Source: Pseudomonas sp. B21-028
GTDB lineage: Bacteria > Pseudomonadota > Gammaproteobacteria > Pseudomonadales > Pseudomonadaceae
Assembly: GCF_024749045.1 (NCBI RefSeq)
Contig: NZ_CP087184.1
Location: 1,240,001-1,304,000 of the forward strand
Direction: 5' to 3'
DNA length: 64,000 nt
Position 1 is the first letter of the stretch, and each line of letters starts with the position of its first letter. This document shows, in pieces, positions 37,511 to 49,330 of the stretch. The notes beneath the pieces were generated by a model that worked only from the letters and a program-made list of their open reading frames with translations, was not told the origin of the DNA and did not search any database. Both the position numbers and the translations under genes were made by a program.

Positions 37511-38302
37511 TCAGTTGGCGCTCATGCTCGAGCGGGGTGCCACTGGCTGGTTGTCGTTGGAGATGGTGACTTCCACCCGACGGTTCATGGCGCGGCCCGA
37601 AACGCTGTTGTTGTCGGCCACCGGGAATTCCTTGCCATAACCCTGGGTCACGATGCGGGCTGGATCGACGCCCATTTTTACCAGGGCGGTGCGCACGGAG
37701 CTGGCGCGGCGCTCGGACAGCGACTGGTTGTAGGAGTCCGAACCGGTGCTGTCGGTGTAGCCCTCGACGATTACTTTGCGGTCAGGGTTTTCCTGGAGGA
37801 ACTGGGCCAGTTTATTCACGTTGACCAAGCCACTGGAACGCAGGTCGGACTTGTTGGTGGCGAACAACACGTCACCGAAGGTCACCAGGGTACCGCGTTC
37901 GGTCTGCTTGGCGTTGAGGCTGTCCTGCAGTTGCTTGATCTGTGCGTTGCGGGCGTCGAGCAAGGCACGGGCCCGTTCGTCGCCGGCGTTCTTCAGCTCC
38001 ATCTCGGCGGTACGCAGGGCAATGGTCTGCTTGGCCACTTCGACGCGCTGGTTGGTCAGGTAGGCCAGTTGGTCGACCTTGGCTTCGTCTTCCCGGTCCA
38101 GATAAGCCTTGTCGGCCTTAGCCAGGAAATCGGCGGCGTCCTTGGTTTCCAGCGCGGCCACCTTGGTCGCTGCCGGGTCGGCTTGCAGGCCGTTGTAGTT
38201 GGTGCGGGCCTGTTCCAGGTTCACGTTCGGGTCGTGGGAGCAAGCGGCCAAGGCCACGCAGGCCGCGAGCAGGGCGGGCATCATCAAATGTTTGTGCGTC
38301 AT
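37511..38302 (-). CDS. OmpA-family outer-membrane lipoprotein (LptF-like)
   Basis: A 263-residue protein. The lipoprotein signal ends V-A-L-A-A-C (Cys about 21) and a coiled-coil region of about 40 to 130 follows. A C-terminal OmpA peptidoglycan-binding domain (about 140 to 250) includes V-E-G-Y-T-D-S-T-G-S-D and N-Q-S-L-S-E-R-R-A. In P. aeruginosa the gene in this place is called lptF, and similarity fits, but the symbol is left blank. It is preceded by a second lipoprotein gene 48 bases upstream on the same strand, so the two are likely co-transcribed and act at the envelope. Confidence 0.9.
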   Translation of the reverse strand: MTHKHLMMPALLAACVALAACSHDPNVNLEQARTNYNGLQADPAATKVAALETKDAADFLAKADKAYLDREDEAKVDQLAYLTNQRVEVAKQTIALRTAEMELKNAGDERARALLDARNAQIKQLQDSLNAKQTERGTLVTFGDVLFATNKSDLRSSGLVNVNKLAQFLQENPDRKVIVEGYTDSTGSDSYNQSLSERRASSVRTALVKMGVDPARIVTQGYGKEFPVADNNSVSGRAMNRRVEVTISNDNQPVAPRSSMSAN

Positions 38303-38350
38303 AGTCTGTCGTCCTTTTATCAATGAGAAGTACGTCGTGGCGTGAACGGC

Positions 38351-38764
38351 TTACTGAACCTTGTTCATGCCTTCCTGACGCAGTTCCTGAACCCCTTTCT
38401 GGGAGTCCTTGAGTGCCTGTTCGGCTTTGGCGGCCTGGGCCTTGCGTTCGGCGACGCGGGCGTCCCACTCGGCCTGTTCGGCCAGACGCCTGGCTTCGTC
38501 GTATTTCTTGTCGTGCATGGCCAGCTCGGCTTGCTTGAGCTTGTCCTGGGCCGACTTCATTTCCACCGCGGCGAATTCGGTACCGCCGGCGCTGACGGCG
38601 CTGTTGACGGCCGATTGCGTGACGGCGTACTGCTCCGAAGGTGGATTACCGGCGCATCCTGCGAGGATGAAGCTGCTTCCGATGGCCAGGGCAGCCAACT
38701 TCAGACCACGCAGGCCATTGAATGAGGGTTTGGCAGTGCAGGTATTCATAGGCTTCAACTCCAT
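38351..38764 (-). CDS. DUF4398 lipoprotein
   Basis: A 137-residue protein. The signal contains F-I-L-A-G-C (lipobox Cys about 37) and is followed by a long alpha-helical, Ala/Lys/Gln-rich coiled-coil stretch (E-M-K-S-A-Q-D-K-L-K-Q-A-E and R-L-A-E-Q-A-E-W-D-A). This is the DUF4398 pattern. Start at 38764 with AGGAG seven bases upstream; a start five codons later at 38749 has an equally good ribosome site. It precedes the OmpA-family gene in one operon. Confidence 0.82.
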   Translation of the reverse strand: MELKPMNTCTAKPSFNGLRGLKLAALAIGSSFILAGCAGNPPSEQYAVTQSAVNSAVSAGGTEFAAVEMKSAQDKLKQAELAMHDKKYDEARRLAEQAEWDARVAERKAQAAKAEQALKDSQKGVQELRQEGMNKVQ

Positions 38765-39038
38765 TGGAAAACTCCTGGGAAACTACAAATCCATGCCGGA
38801 ACCGAAGCCTTGACGTCCGTTTTGATGCTGATGCCAGGCGCGTTTATTTAAACAACCGTTCCAGCATGGTTATTCGGTGTGACCCGAGGCGTTTTTCAAA
38901 AGTTCAGCAAAGATGGCCAATCGCCAAAAAGCGTTGCTGACTTATCGGTCAGGCGCGGAAAAGCTGAACTTTCCTGGCGCGCAGCGGTATTCCAGCGCCG
39001 CTTACGGCGCTGGAGGCAAGATGGAAACGGAGGATGTG

Positions 39039-39383
39039 TCAGTGTTTCGACTTGTCGTTCTGTGAACTGAGTTGATGCAAATGACGTCGGGACAGGGCGA
39101 GAAAACGCGGCGTCGGGCCGACGTCTTCATACAGCGGGTCGCCTTCTTCATCAGTGGCGACCACTTGGGAACCCTTGATGTACGGGAAGCTCGCTTCCAG
39201 CTCCTCCAGGGCAGCGCCGATCAGTTCGCCGAGCAGTTCCTCGGGCTGGCGCTTGGGGTACATGTCGCAGATCGCTGCGAGGCGTGCGGCGGCTTCCATG
39301 TCCAAGTGGATGGTGTAGCCGGTCTGGGTCAGGTGACCCTTGGCGTTCTCTTCCCAATGCTGGGCAAGCTCACGGATTTTCAT
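39039..39383 (-). CDS. Hypothetical protein, possible RHH-like N-terminus
   Basis: A 114-residue protein: M-K-I-R-E-L-A-Q-H-W-E-E, then a strand-helix-helix segment (Y-T-I-H-L-D-M-E-A-A-A-R-L-A-A-I with E-E-L-L-G-E-L-I-G-A-A-L) resembling a ribbon-helix-helix dimer. An acidic tail ends D-V-G-P-T-P-R-F-L. I recall homologues carrying an unsupported pilus-tip label; nothing here shows a pilus role. It lies between the lipoprotein operon and ppc. Confidence 0.7.
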   Translation of the reverse strand: MKIRELAQHWEENAKGHLTQTGYTIHLDMEAAARLAAICDMYPKRQPEELLGELIGAALEELEASFPYIKGSQVVATDEEGDPLYEDVGPTPRFLALSRRHLHQLSSQNDKSKH

Positions 39384-39574
39384 GATGGCCTCATTTACCT
39401 GCTCGTGGCAGGCATGGTGAGTGACAAGCCGTCGTGTGGCTTACTGATGAGACTAGCTTTGTCCGACAAGGTTTAAAGACCCTTCGTCGCTTGTCATACG
39501 TGGCTGGCATCGGCACTCTCTTGTGAACGTCTCACCCAAGAGCTGTCCGGACCTTTTTTGCTGGAGAACTGCTG

Positions 39575-43146
<3,572 letters not shown>

Positions 43147-43166
43147 AAAGTCTGCTCGGTTGCACC

Positions 43167-43199
43167 AACTACGGCCCGCTTGCGGGCCGTAGTTGTTTA
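43167..43199 (+). terminator. Intrinsic terminator after adk
   Basis: A long stem AACTACGGCCC / GGGCCGTAGTT is followed by GTTTAT. The T run is short, but the stem is strong. It lies between adk and tsaB. Confidence 0.75.
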
Positions 43200-43240
43200 T
43201 ACTGGCGCCCCTTTTTTCCCCCTGATTGACGGACACATCG

Positions 43241-43918
43241 ATGAGCACCTTGCTGGCCCTGGACACCGCGACCGAAGCTTGCTCCGTTGCCCTGCTGCAC
43301 GACGGCAAGGTCACGAGCCATTACGAGGTGATTCCACGCCTGCACGCCCAGAAACTGTTGCCGATGATCCAGCAGTTGCTCAGCGATGCCGGTACCACCT
43401 TGCAGGCTGTGGATGCGATTGCCTTTGGTCGTGGCCCGGGGGCCTTCACCGGTGTACGCATCGCCATCGGCGTCGTGCAGGGGCTGGCGTTCGCGCTGGA
43501 GCGCCCGGTGTTGCCGGTGTCGAACCTGGCGGTGCTGGCCCAGCGTGCCTTGCGTGAACACGGCGCCCAGCAGGTGGCCGCGGCCATCGACGCACGCATG
43601 GACGAGGTGTACTGGGGCTGCTACCGCGCAATCGCTGGCGAGATGCGTTTGGTGGGTGCCGAAGCCGTGCTGCCGCCCGAGGTAGCGGCTTTGCCGACCG
43701 ATGCGACGGGTGAGTGGTTTGGCGCCGGTACCGGTTGGGGCTATGGCGAGCGCATCGCCGTCAATCTCAGCGGCCAGGACGCCGGCCTGCTGCCCCACGC
43801 CGAAGACCTGTTGACCCTGGCCCGTTTCGCCTGGGAGCGCGGCGAAGCCATCCCGGCCGACGACGCCCAGCCGGTGTACCTGCGGGACAAGGTCGCCACG
43901 CCCAAGTCTGAACGATAA
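43241..43918 (+). CDS. tsaB: tRNA threonylcarbamoyladenosine synthesis protein TsaB
   Basis: A 225-residue ASKHA-fold protein; it works with TsaD and TsaE in making t6A37 on ANN-decoding tRNAs. Signature sequence includes L-L-A-L-D-T-A-T-E-A-C-S-V-A, H-A-Q-K-L-L-P-M-I, and G-R-G-P-G-A-F-T-G-V-R-I. The ATG at 43241 starts the conserved sequence; TTG at 43226 upstream has no better ribosome site. The product lacks the metal-binding residues of TsaD, as expected. Confidence 0.95.
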   Translation: MSTLLALDTATEACSVALLHDGKVTSHYEVIPRLHAQKLLPMIQQLLSDAGTTLQAVDAIAFGRGPGAFTGVRIAIGVVQGLAFALERPVLPVSNLAVLAQRALREHGAQQVAAAIDARMDEVYWGCYRAIAGEMRLVGAEAVLPPEVAALPTDATGEWFGAGTGWGYGERIAVNLSGQDAGLLPHAEDLLTLARFAWERGEAIPADDAQPVYLRDKVATPKSER

Positions 43919-43931
43919 CTGCGGGCAAAGT

Positions 43932-44044
43932 TGTGGCGAGGGGATTTACCCCCGCTCGAGTGCGTAGCGCTCGCCAGATGGATGGTCGACACAATTCATG
44001 CCGGGGGCGCTACGCGCCCAGCGGGGATGAATCCCCTCGCCACA
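43932..44044. repeat. Family B palindrome, shortened variant
   Basis: The outer arms TGTGGCGAGGGGATTTACCC and inverse GATGAATCCCCTCGCCACA are kept. The inner stem differs from other copies (GAGTGCGTAGCGCTCGCC and GGGCGCTACGCGCCC). At 113 bases it is the shortest family B copy. It lies after tsaB. Confidence 0.88.
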
Positions 44045-44205
44045 ATCATTCAACAGCCCCAAAGTCACATGCAATATTGCCAGTCGTCATTTTTTTGCCC
44101 GGTTTTTAAACCTTTTCGACTTTATGTGTTCTAGTTATCACTTGCGCATTTGCGCGGCTGGGAAAGTGCCGCTAAATTGCCATCATTGATACTGAGCATT
44201 CTGTT

Positions 44206-44514
44206 ATGCGTATAGACGGATATTCACCGCAGTCTTACCCCATCAAGCGCCGGCCCAGGACGGGCAAGGTCGCTGATCAGGAATCCTTCGATGACGTCGA
44301 TGGCGAATTGGAGTTTCCGTCTGAAGAGCAATTGGCCGCCCGCGCCGCCAAAGCGTCCGCACAGCGCTTGAGCAATCTCCCCGCCCGCCAGCAAGACATG
44401 CTCTACCATCGCTCCATGAGCCGCAGTGTCGCCACGGCCCTGGCCAGTTACCTGAGCACCGCCGGCTTCGTCGATTGGGATATGGAAGTGCTGGGGCTCG
44501 ACCTCTACATCTGA
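44206..44514 (+). CDS. Hypothetical protein, 102 residues
   Basis: A small polar protein: M-R-I-D-G-Y-S-P-Q-S-Y-P-I-K-R-R-P at the start, an acidic middle (D-D-V-D-G-E-L-E-F), and a C-terminal M-E-V-L-G-L-D-L-Y-I. No domain recognised. Its stop overlaps the DUF72 gene start by one base. That coupling suggests a shared function, which is unknown. AT-rich DNA before it (44060-44150) likely holds the promoter. Confidence 0.75.
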   Translation: MRIDGYSPQSYPIKRRPRTGKVADQESFDDVDGELEFPSEEQLAARAAKASAQRLSNLPARQQDMLYHRSMSRSVATALASYLSTAGFVDWDMEVLGLDLYI

Positions 44515-45374
44515 TGGCGTTGCCTTATTACCTCGGCTGCCCCTCCTGGAGCGAAAACGCCTGGCGCGATTATCTCTATCCCCAGGACGCCAGAAGCTCC
44601 GATTTCCTGAATTTGTACTCCCAAGTGTTCAACGCCGTGGAAGGCAACACGACCTTCTACGCGAGCCCGTCCGCGGCCATCGTGCAGCGTTGGGCCGAGA
44701 CCATGCCCGAGCACTTTCGCTTCACCGCCAAGTTTCCCGGCGAGATCAGCCACAACGGCGATCTGCGCGAGCACCAGACGGCCGTCGACACCTTCCTGCA
44801 GCTGCTCAGCCCTTTGGGCGAACGGGTTTCGCCGCTCTGGTTGCAGCTGTCCAAGGCGTTTACGCCGAATCGATTGGCGGAACTGGCGGGGTTCATCGAC
44901 GCCTTGCAGCGCCCGCTGGCGGTGGAGGTTCGTCACGATGAGTTCTTTGCCAAAGGCGATGCCGAACGGCGGCTCAATCGCCTGCTGCTCGATCGTGGCG
45001 TCGAGCGTATCTGCCTCGATCCCCGGGCCCTGTTCAGTTGCACCTCCGGCGATCCTGCCGTGCTCCATGCACAATCGAAGAAGCCGCGGGTACCACCCCG
45101 GCCGGCGGCCTTCACCCAATATCCGCAGGTGCGCTTCATCGGTCATCCGGTGCTGGAAGCCAACGAGCCATTCCTGACGCCCTGGGTGGAAAAAATCGCC
45201 GGTTGGATCGAAGAAGGGCGCACGCCCTACATCTTCCTGCACACTGCCGACAACCTGCTGGCGGCGAAGCTGGCGCTGCGTTTTCATCACCGGTTGATGC
45301 AGCGATTGCCTGGCTTGCCGGCCCTGCCTGAGTTATATAGAGAACCCGCCGCCGAGCAACTGGGTTTGCTCTGA
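44514..45374 (+). CDS. DUF72 (YecE-like) protein
   Basis: A 286-residue TIM-barrel protein. Family marks: Y-Y-L-G-C-P-S-W near the N-terminus, F-N-A-V-E-G-N-T-T-F-Y, F-R-F-T-A-K-F-P-G-E-I-S-H, and L-A-V-E-V-R-H-D-E-F-F. No activity is established for DUF72, though the carboxylates suggest metal binding. The ATG at 44514 overlaps the preceding gene by one base. Confidence 0.88.
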   Translation: MALPYYLGCPSWSENAWRDYLYPQDARSSDFLNLYSQVFNAVEGNTTFYASPSAAIVQRWAETMPEHFRFTAKFPGEISHNGDLREHQTAVDTFLQLLSPLGERVSPLWLQLSKAFTPNRLAELAGFIDALQRPLAVEVRHDEFFAKGDAERRLNRLLLDRGVERICLDPRALFSCTSGDPAVLHAQSKKPRVPPRPAAFTQYPQVRFIGHPVLEANEPFLTPWVEKIAGWIEEGRTPYIFLHTADNLLAAKLALRFHHRLMQRLPGLPALPELYREPAAEQLGLL

Positions 45375-45407
45375 GGCTGAATCCTTCTCTGCTCAGGAGT
45401 GACCTAC

Positions 45408-46229
45408 ATGGATGCGCAAACCCGTCGGGCCCAGGCGTTCAAAGCCTTGCACGAACGCGGAGGGGCTTTTGTCATTCCCAACCCGTGGGACGCCGGTTCC
45501 GCGAAGATGCTGGCCAGCCTGGGGTTCGAGGCCTTGGCCACCACCAGCGCCGGCCACGCTTTTTCCCTGGGGCGCCCGGATGGCGCACTGGGGCTGGAAG
45601 ACACCCTGGCTAATGTCCGGGCGATCGTGGCCGCCACTGACCTGCCGGTGGCAGTCGATTTCGAGAACGGTTTCGCCGACGCGCCCGAAGATTGCGCCCG
45701 CAACTTGCTGCGCGCGGCAGAAGCCGGTGCGGTCGGCGGGTCCATCGAAGATGCCACGGGACGTGAAGACAGCCCGATCTATTGCTTCGAACATGCCGTG
45801 GCACGGGTCAAGGCCGCGGCCGAAGCGGTACGCAGCCTGCCTTACCCGTTCCTGCTGACCGCCCGGGCGGAGAACTTCCTGCACGGCAATCCCGACCTGG
45901 ATGACACGATCCGTCGCCTGAAAGCGTTCGCCGACGCCGGTGCAGACGTGCTCTATGCCCCTGGGTTGAGTACCGCCGAACAAGTGCTCGCGGTGGTACA
46001 AGCCGTGGCGCCAAAACCGGTGAACGTGCTGATGTCCGGGGCGCTGGACCTGACACTTGCGCAGTTGAGCGAGCTGGGTGCCAAGCGCATCAGCGTCGGC
46101 TCGGCCCTGGCCCTGGCGGCATACGGCGAGTTCATGCGCGCCGCTGGGGAAATCCGCGAGCAGGGCACGTTCACCTTTACCCGTCGCTCGATGCCGTTCA
46201 AGCAGGCCAACCAGCTGTTCAAGGGTTGA
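45408..46229 (+). CDS. Isocitrate lyase / PEP mutase superfamily enzyme
   Basis: A 273-residue (beta/alpha)8 enzyme of the group that cuts or forms C-C or C-P bonds next to a carboxylate. Seen: P-N-P-W-D-A-G-S-A, A-T-T-S-A-G-H-A, the metal-site V-D-F-E-N-G-F-A-D, and G-G-S-I-E-D-A-T-G. The K-K-C-G-H loop of true isocitrate lyases is absent, so it is a methylisocitrate-lyase-like or oxaloacetate-decarboxylase-like relative of uncertain substrate. Start at 45408 with CAGGAG eight bases upstream. Confidence 0.85.
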   Translation: MDAQTRRAQAFKALHERGGAFVIPNPWDAGSAKMLASLGFEALATTSAGHAFSLGRPDGALGLEDTLANVRAIVAATDLPVAVDFENGFADAPEDCARNLLRAAEAGAVGGSIEDATGREDSPIYCFEHAVARVKAAAEAVRSLPYPFLLTARAENFLHGNPDLDDTIRRLKAFADAGADVLYAPGLSTAEQVLAVVQAVAPKPVNVLMSGALDLTLAQLSELGAKRISVGSALALAAYGEFMRAAGEIREQGTFTFTRRSMPFKQANQLFKG

Positions 46230-46245
46230 TGCCCGAGGCGTTGCC

Positions 46246-46944
46246 GTGAGGATTGCCAAAGGCCTGGCGTTGTTAGTAGTGCTCGTTGGCGTCGCGGGGC
46301 TGGGGGTGTGGCGGGGCTGGTTGCCGGTGCCGCCGGAATGGAATCCCTGGACGCCCCTGGACGTCCGTGCGCCACCGAACCTGCTGACCCGCTATAAACT
46401 CATGGCCCTGCGCAATGACCCGCAACTGTGTGAGCAGGCCCTGGCTACCTTGGGGCTGCGGGTCGCCCACCAGGCCGACAGCAATCCCGCCGCCAGTTGC
46501 CCGTTGACCAATGTGCTGCGGGTGCAGGGCGGCGAGGTGGCGTTGAGCAGCAGTTTCCTCGCCAGTTGCTCCCTGGCGGTGGCATTCGCCCTGTTCGAGC
46601 GTCATGCGCTGCAACCGGCTGCACAGGCCGCCTATGGGCAGAAAGTGACGCGAGTCGATCACCTCGGCAGCTTCGCCTGTCGCAACATGTACGGCCGTGA
46701 TAACGGGGCGCGTAGCCAGCATGCGACGGCCAGTGCGCTGGACATCGCCGGGTTTCGCCTGGCCGATGGCCGCACGGTCAGCGTCCTCCGGGACTGGCCG
46801 AAGGACAGCGCCGACGCGCGTTTCCTGCATCAGGTGCGCGACGGTGCCTGTGACATGTTCAGTGTGGTCTTGAGCCCGGACTACAACGCAGCCCACCGAA
46901 ACCATTTCCACCTGGATGTGGGGCCTTGGTGGATCTGTAGGTGA
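46246..46944 (+). CDS. Extensin-like C-terminal domain protein, membrane anchored
   Basis: A 232-residue protein with an N-terminal membrane anchor (A-K-G-L-A-L-L-V-V-L-V-G-V-A-G-L) and an extensin-like C domain. The domain keeps C-P-L-T-N-V-L and Q-H-A-T-A-S-A-L-D-I-A-G-F, ending in H-R-N-H-F-H-L-D-V-G. These His and Asp residues resemble the metal site of peptidoglycan D-Ala peptidases (VanY/LAS fold), so a cell-wall role is likely. The GTG at 46246 follows GAGG. It lies 16 bases after the previous gene. Confidence 0.85.
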   Translation: MRIAKGLALLVVLVGVAGLGVWRGWLPVPPEWNPWTPLDVRAPPNLLTRYKLMALRNDPQLCEQALATLGLRVAHQADSNPAASCPLTNVLRVQGGEVALSSSFLASCSLAVAFALFERHALQPAAQAAYGQKVTRVDHLGSFACRNMYGRDNGARSQHATASALDIAGFRLADGRTVSVLRDWPKDSADARFLHQVRDGACDMFSVVLSPDYNAAHRNHFHLDVGPWWICR

Positions 46945-47565
46945 TCAGGCGGCGATGCGCAGGTTCTGCAATACGATCGGGCGTGCCCAGCGGGTGTCGA
47001 AATCCAGGGCTTTCTGCTGGGCGACGAGTTCTTCTTCCGGGAACGGCGGGAAGGGCTTGTCCAGCAGGTCGAGTTCGAGCTCGGCAATCGGCAGGTGCAA
47101 TGGGCGTGGCTGCGGCGCCGGGCCGGGTTCCGGCAATGGTTGGCCGGCAGCGAGGACGATCGGGCGAACCCAGTTGCTCTCGAAGTTCTGCTGTTTTTGC
47201 TGGGCGCTGATTTCTTCTGGCGGGAAGGGTGGAAACGGCTTGTCCAGCAGGTCCAGTTCGAATTCGGCGATAGGCAGGAACAGCGGCTCAGGCGGTTTGA
47301 CCTGGGTTTCTGTCACGTCGCAAGTGCGCTGGCTGACGATGTGGTCCAACAGTTCGGCGCCGAGGGTTGGTTCAACGGCTTCATCGAGGGCGACGGGCTG
47401 GTAGCTGCCAGGCGCGGGTGCGTTTTCACCTAGCTGATCGGCCAGGGCCCGGGCAAAAAAATCTTGCCACAGGTGACTGACGCCGCTCAGGGCCTGGGTG
47501 TTGCGCAGGCTGTAATCACCGTGACGGGAGATAAAGCCTATCGATGTGGAATGAATGTCTGACAT
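46945..47565 (-). CDS. Hypothetical protein with an internal duplication
   Basis: A 206-residue soluble protein of unknown function. A 44-residue segment is duplicated: residues about 94 to 137 and about 154 to 196 both read L-P-I-A-E-(F/L)[13 protein letters not shown] and both end W-(V/A)-R-P-I-V-L. A Pro-rich linker ([13 protein letters not shown]) joins the copies. No membrane segment or signal. Its stop abuts the end of the extensin-like gene and its promoter region is shared with the divergent rsmJ. Confidence 0.75.
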   Translation of the reverse strand: MSDIHSTSIGFISRHGDYSLRNTQALSGVSHLWQDFFARALADQLGENAPAPGSYQPVALDEAVEPTLGAELLDHIVSQRTCDVTETQVKPPEPLFLPIAEFELDLLDKPFPPFPPEEISAQQKQQNFESNWVRPIVLAAGQPLPEPGPAPQPRPLHLPIAELELDLLDKPFPPFPEEELVAQQKALDFDTRWARPIVLQNLRIAA

Positions 47566-47657
47566 TTTTCTCGGTCGACGCTCAGCTCTGGCAAAATGCC
47601 GTTCACCGTTGTTATCGGCCGTTTTTGCCGATCCTTAATTTTTTGAGCGTGTTTTCC

Positions 47658-48440
47658 ATGAGTGAGCAACCCGCGGCCTGCCGCATCCACGTCGAGGCCC
47701 TGGCCCCGGCCTTCCAGCCTCAGGCCGAGGACTGGGCCCAGCGCCTTGGCCTGCCCTTGCAGGTGGACGCTGGCGAGTTTGTCTTGCAGGTCGGCGAACA
47801 CGGGCTGCAGCTGCAACAGCTGGGGCCGGACGCACCGGGGCCGGTGCGGGTGGATTTTGTCGAGGGCGGCGCGGCCCATCGCCGGCTATACGGTGGCGGT
47901 AGCGGTCAGATGATCGCCAAGGCCGTCGGTATCGCCCAGGGCGTGCGTCCCCGTGTGCTGGATGCCACGGCCGGCTTGGGCAAGGATGCCTTCGTCCTCG
48001 CCAGCCTGGGCTGTGAAATGAGCCTGATCGAGCGCCAGCCGCTGATCGGTGCCTTACTGGAGGATGGCCTGGCCCGTGGCGCAGAGGACTTCGACGTGGC
48101 GCCCATTGTGGCCCGCATGCGCTTGCTCAAGGGCAATTCCATCGAGGTGATGCAAAACTGGGAAGGCGAGCCGCCCCAGGTGATCTACCTGGACCCGATG
48201 TTTCCACACCGTGAGAAAACCGCCCTGGTGAAGAAGGAAATGCGCCTGTTCCGGCCCTTGGTCGGCGACGACCCCGACGCCCCGGCGCTGCTGGCCGCGG
48301 CTCTGGCCCTGGCGACGCACCGGGTGGTGGTCAAGCGCCCGCGCAAGGCGCCGTGCATCGAAGGGCCGAAGCCGAGCCATGGGCTCGATGGCAAATCCAG
48401 TCGTTACGACATTTACCCGAAGAAAGCGCTCAAGGCCTGA
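47658..48440 (+). CDS. rsmJ: 16S rRNA (guanine-1516-N2)-methyltransferase RsmJ
   Basis: A 260-residue SAM-dependent methyltransferase modifying G1516 of 16S rRNA. The class I SAM site is [13 protein letters not shown] and the catalytic motif [11 protein letters not shown]. The conserved end K-R-P-R-K-A-P matches RsmJ (YhiQ). The ATG at 47658 begins the family sequence; the open frame continues to 47544 without similarity. The product ends just before a family A REP. Confidence 0.93.
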   Translation: MSEQPAACRIHVEALAPAFQPQAEDWAQRLGLPLQVDAGEFVLQVGEHGLQLQQLGPDAPGPVRVDFVEGGAAHRRLYGGGSGQMIAKAVGIAQGVRPRVLDATAGLGKDAFVLASLGCEMSLIERQPLIGALLEDGLARGAEDFDVAPIVARMRLLKGNSIEVMQNWEGEPPQVIYLDPMFPHREKTALVKKEMRLFRPLVGDDPDAPALLAAALALATHRVVVKRPRKAPCIEGPKPSHGLDGKSSRYDIYPKKALKA

Positions 48441-48442
48441 GC

Positions 48443-48592
48443 TGTGGGAGCAAAGCTTGCTCGCGATGAAGGCGCCTCGGTTTCAGTCCAAAACGCATGA
48501 ACTTCATCGCGGGCAAGCCTTGCTCCCACGGGTTTTGAGCAATGCCAATCCACTGTGGGAGCGAGCCTGCTCGCGATGGGGCCGGCCCGGGC
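48443..48592. repeat. Family A REP pair plus a third REP arm
   Basis: A pair with variant arms (TGTGGGAGCAAAGCTTGCTC and GGGCAAGCCTTGCTCCCAC, 48443-48530) is followed by a single consensus arm TGTGGGAGCGAGCCTGCTCG at 48554-48573 with GATGGGGCCGGCCCGG behind it. It lies between convergent rsmJ and the TetR gene. Confidence 0.85.
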
Positions 48593-48601
48593 ACCGAAAA
48601 T

Positions 48602-49237
48602 CTAAGGCCGATAAGCCCGCATGAACAACCCCACCACCTCCTGAACATGCTCCTCGGCCGCTTCCGCCTGCAACGGCGCGCAGCAGCCATACAGCAAGCG
48701 AAAATTCGCCGCGCCCTTGATCAGGCAGAAGAAGTGCTCCGCCGCATGGCGGGGTTTTTCGATGCACAGGGCGCCGCTCTGGTTGACCTTGGCCAGCAAG
48801 CGCTCCATGCCCGAGAGCATCCGCTCGGGGCCGGCCTGGTAGAAGATCGCCGAAAGCTTGGGGTCCTGGCTGCCCAGGGCCATGATCAGCCGATGCAGGT
48901 TCACCGATTCTTCGCTGCTGACCAACTGGTGAAAGCCACGGGCGATGTTCAACAGCACATGCTCAATGGGCACGCCGTCCGGCCACTCGAAGAACAAGGG
49001 CGGCACCTGCTCTTCGCACTTGGCAATCACCGCCGAGGAAAACAGCGTTTCCTTGTCGTTGAAGTGGCTGTAGACGGTCAGCTTCGATACGCCTGCCTCG
49101 GTGGCGACGGTGTCCATGCTGGTATTGGCATAACCCAATTCGATGAACAGCCGTTTGGCGGCGTCGAGAATGGCCTGGCGCTTGGCCAGGTCTTTCGGAC
49201 GGCCAGGGCCGTTGGGAGGTGAAAGATTGTTCGACAT
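48602..49237 (-). CDS. TetR-family repressor divergent from the RND pump
   Basis: A 211-residue TetR/AcrR-type repressor. The helix-turn-helix reads I-L-D-A-A-K-R-L-F-I-E-L-G-Y, then V-A-T-E-A-G-V-S-K-L-T-V-Y-S-H-F. A helical ligand domain follows. It is divergent from the pump genes, with 93 bases between the starts. It is in the position of mexL of P. aeruginosa and probably represses the pump and itself. The pump substrate that relieves repression is not predictable from sequence. Confidence 0.92.
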   Translation of the reverse strand: MSNNLSPPNGPGRPKDLAKRQAILDAAKRLFIELGYANTSMDTVATEAGVSKLTVYSHFNDKETLFSSAVIAKCEEQVPPLFFEWPDGVPIEHVLLNIARGFHQLVSSEESVNLHRLIMALGSQDPKLSAIFYQAGPERMLSGMERLLAKVNQSGALCIEKPRHAAEHFFCLIKGAANFRLLYGCCAPLQAEAAEEHVQEVVGLFMRAYRP

Positions 49238-49290
49238 TCTTCGCTTTAATACTGGACTGGTGAGTTTGCTATTAATACCATACCCGTCAG

Positions 49291-49296
49291 TATAAT
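49291..49296 (+). promoter_or_regulatory. Candidate -10 of the RND pump promoter
   Basis: A perfect TATAAT 35 bases before the adaptor start. A weak TTGCTA (49266-49271) lies 19 bases upstream as -35. AT-rich dyad-like sequence (ATACC...GTAT) overlaps this region and could be the TetR operator. Confidence 0.45.
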
Positions 49297-49330
49297 TATT
49301 CCAAGCACCATTAGCGAAAGGTCTGCCGCC

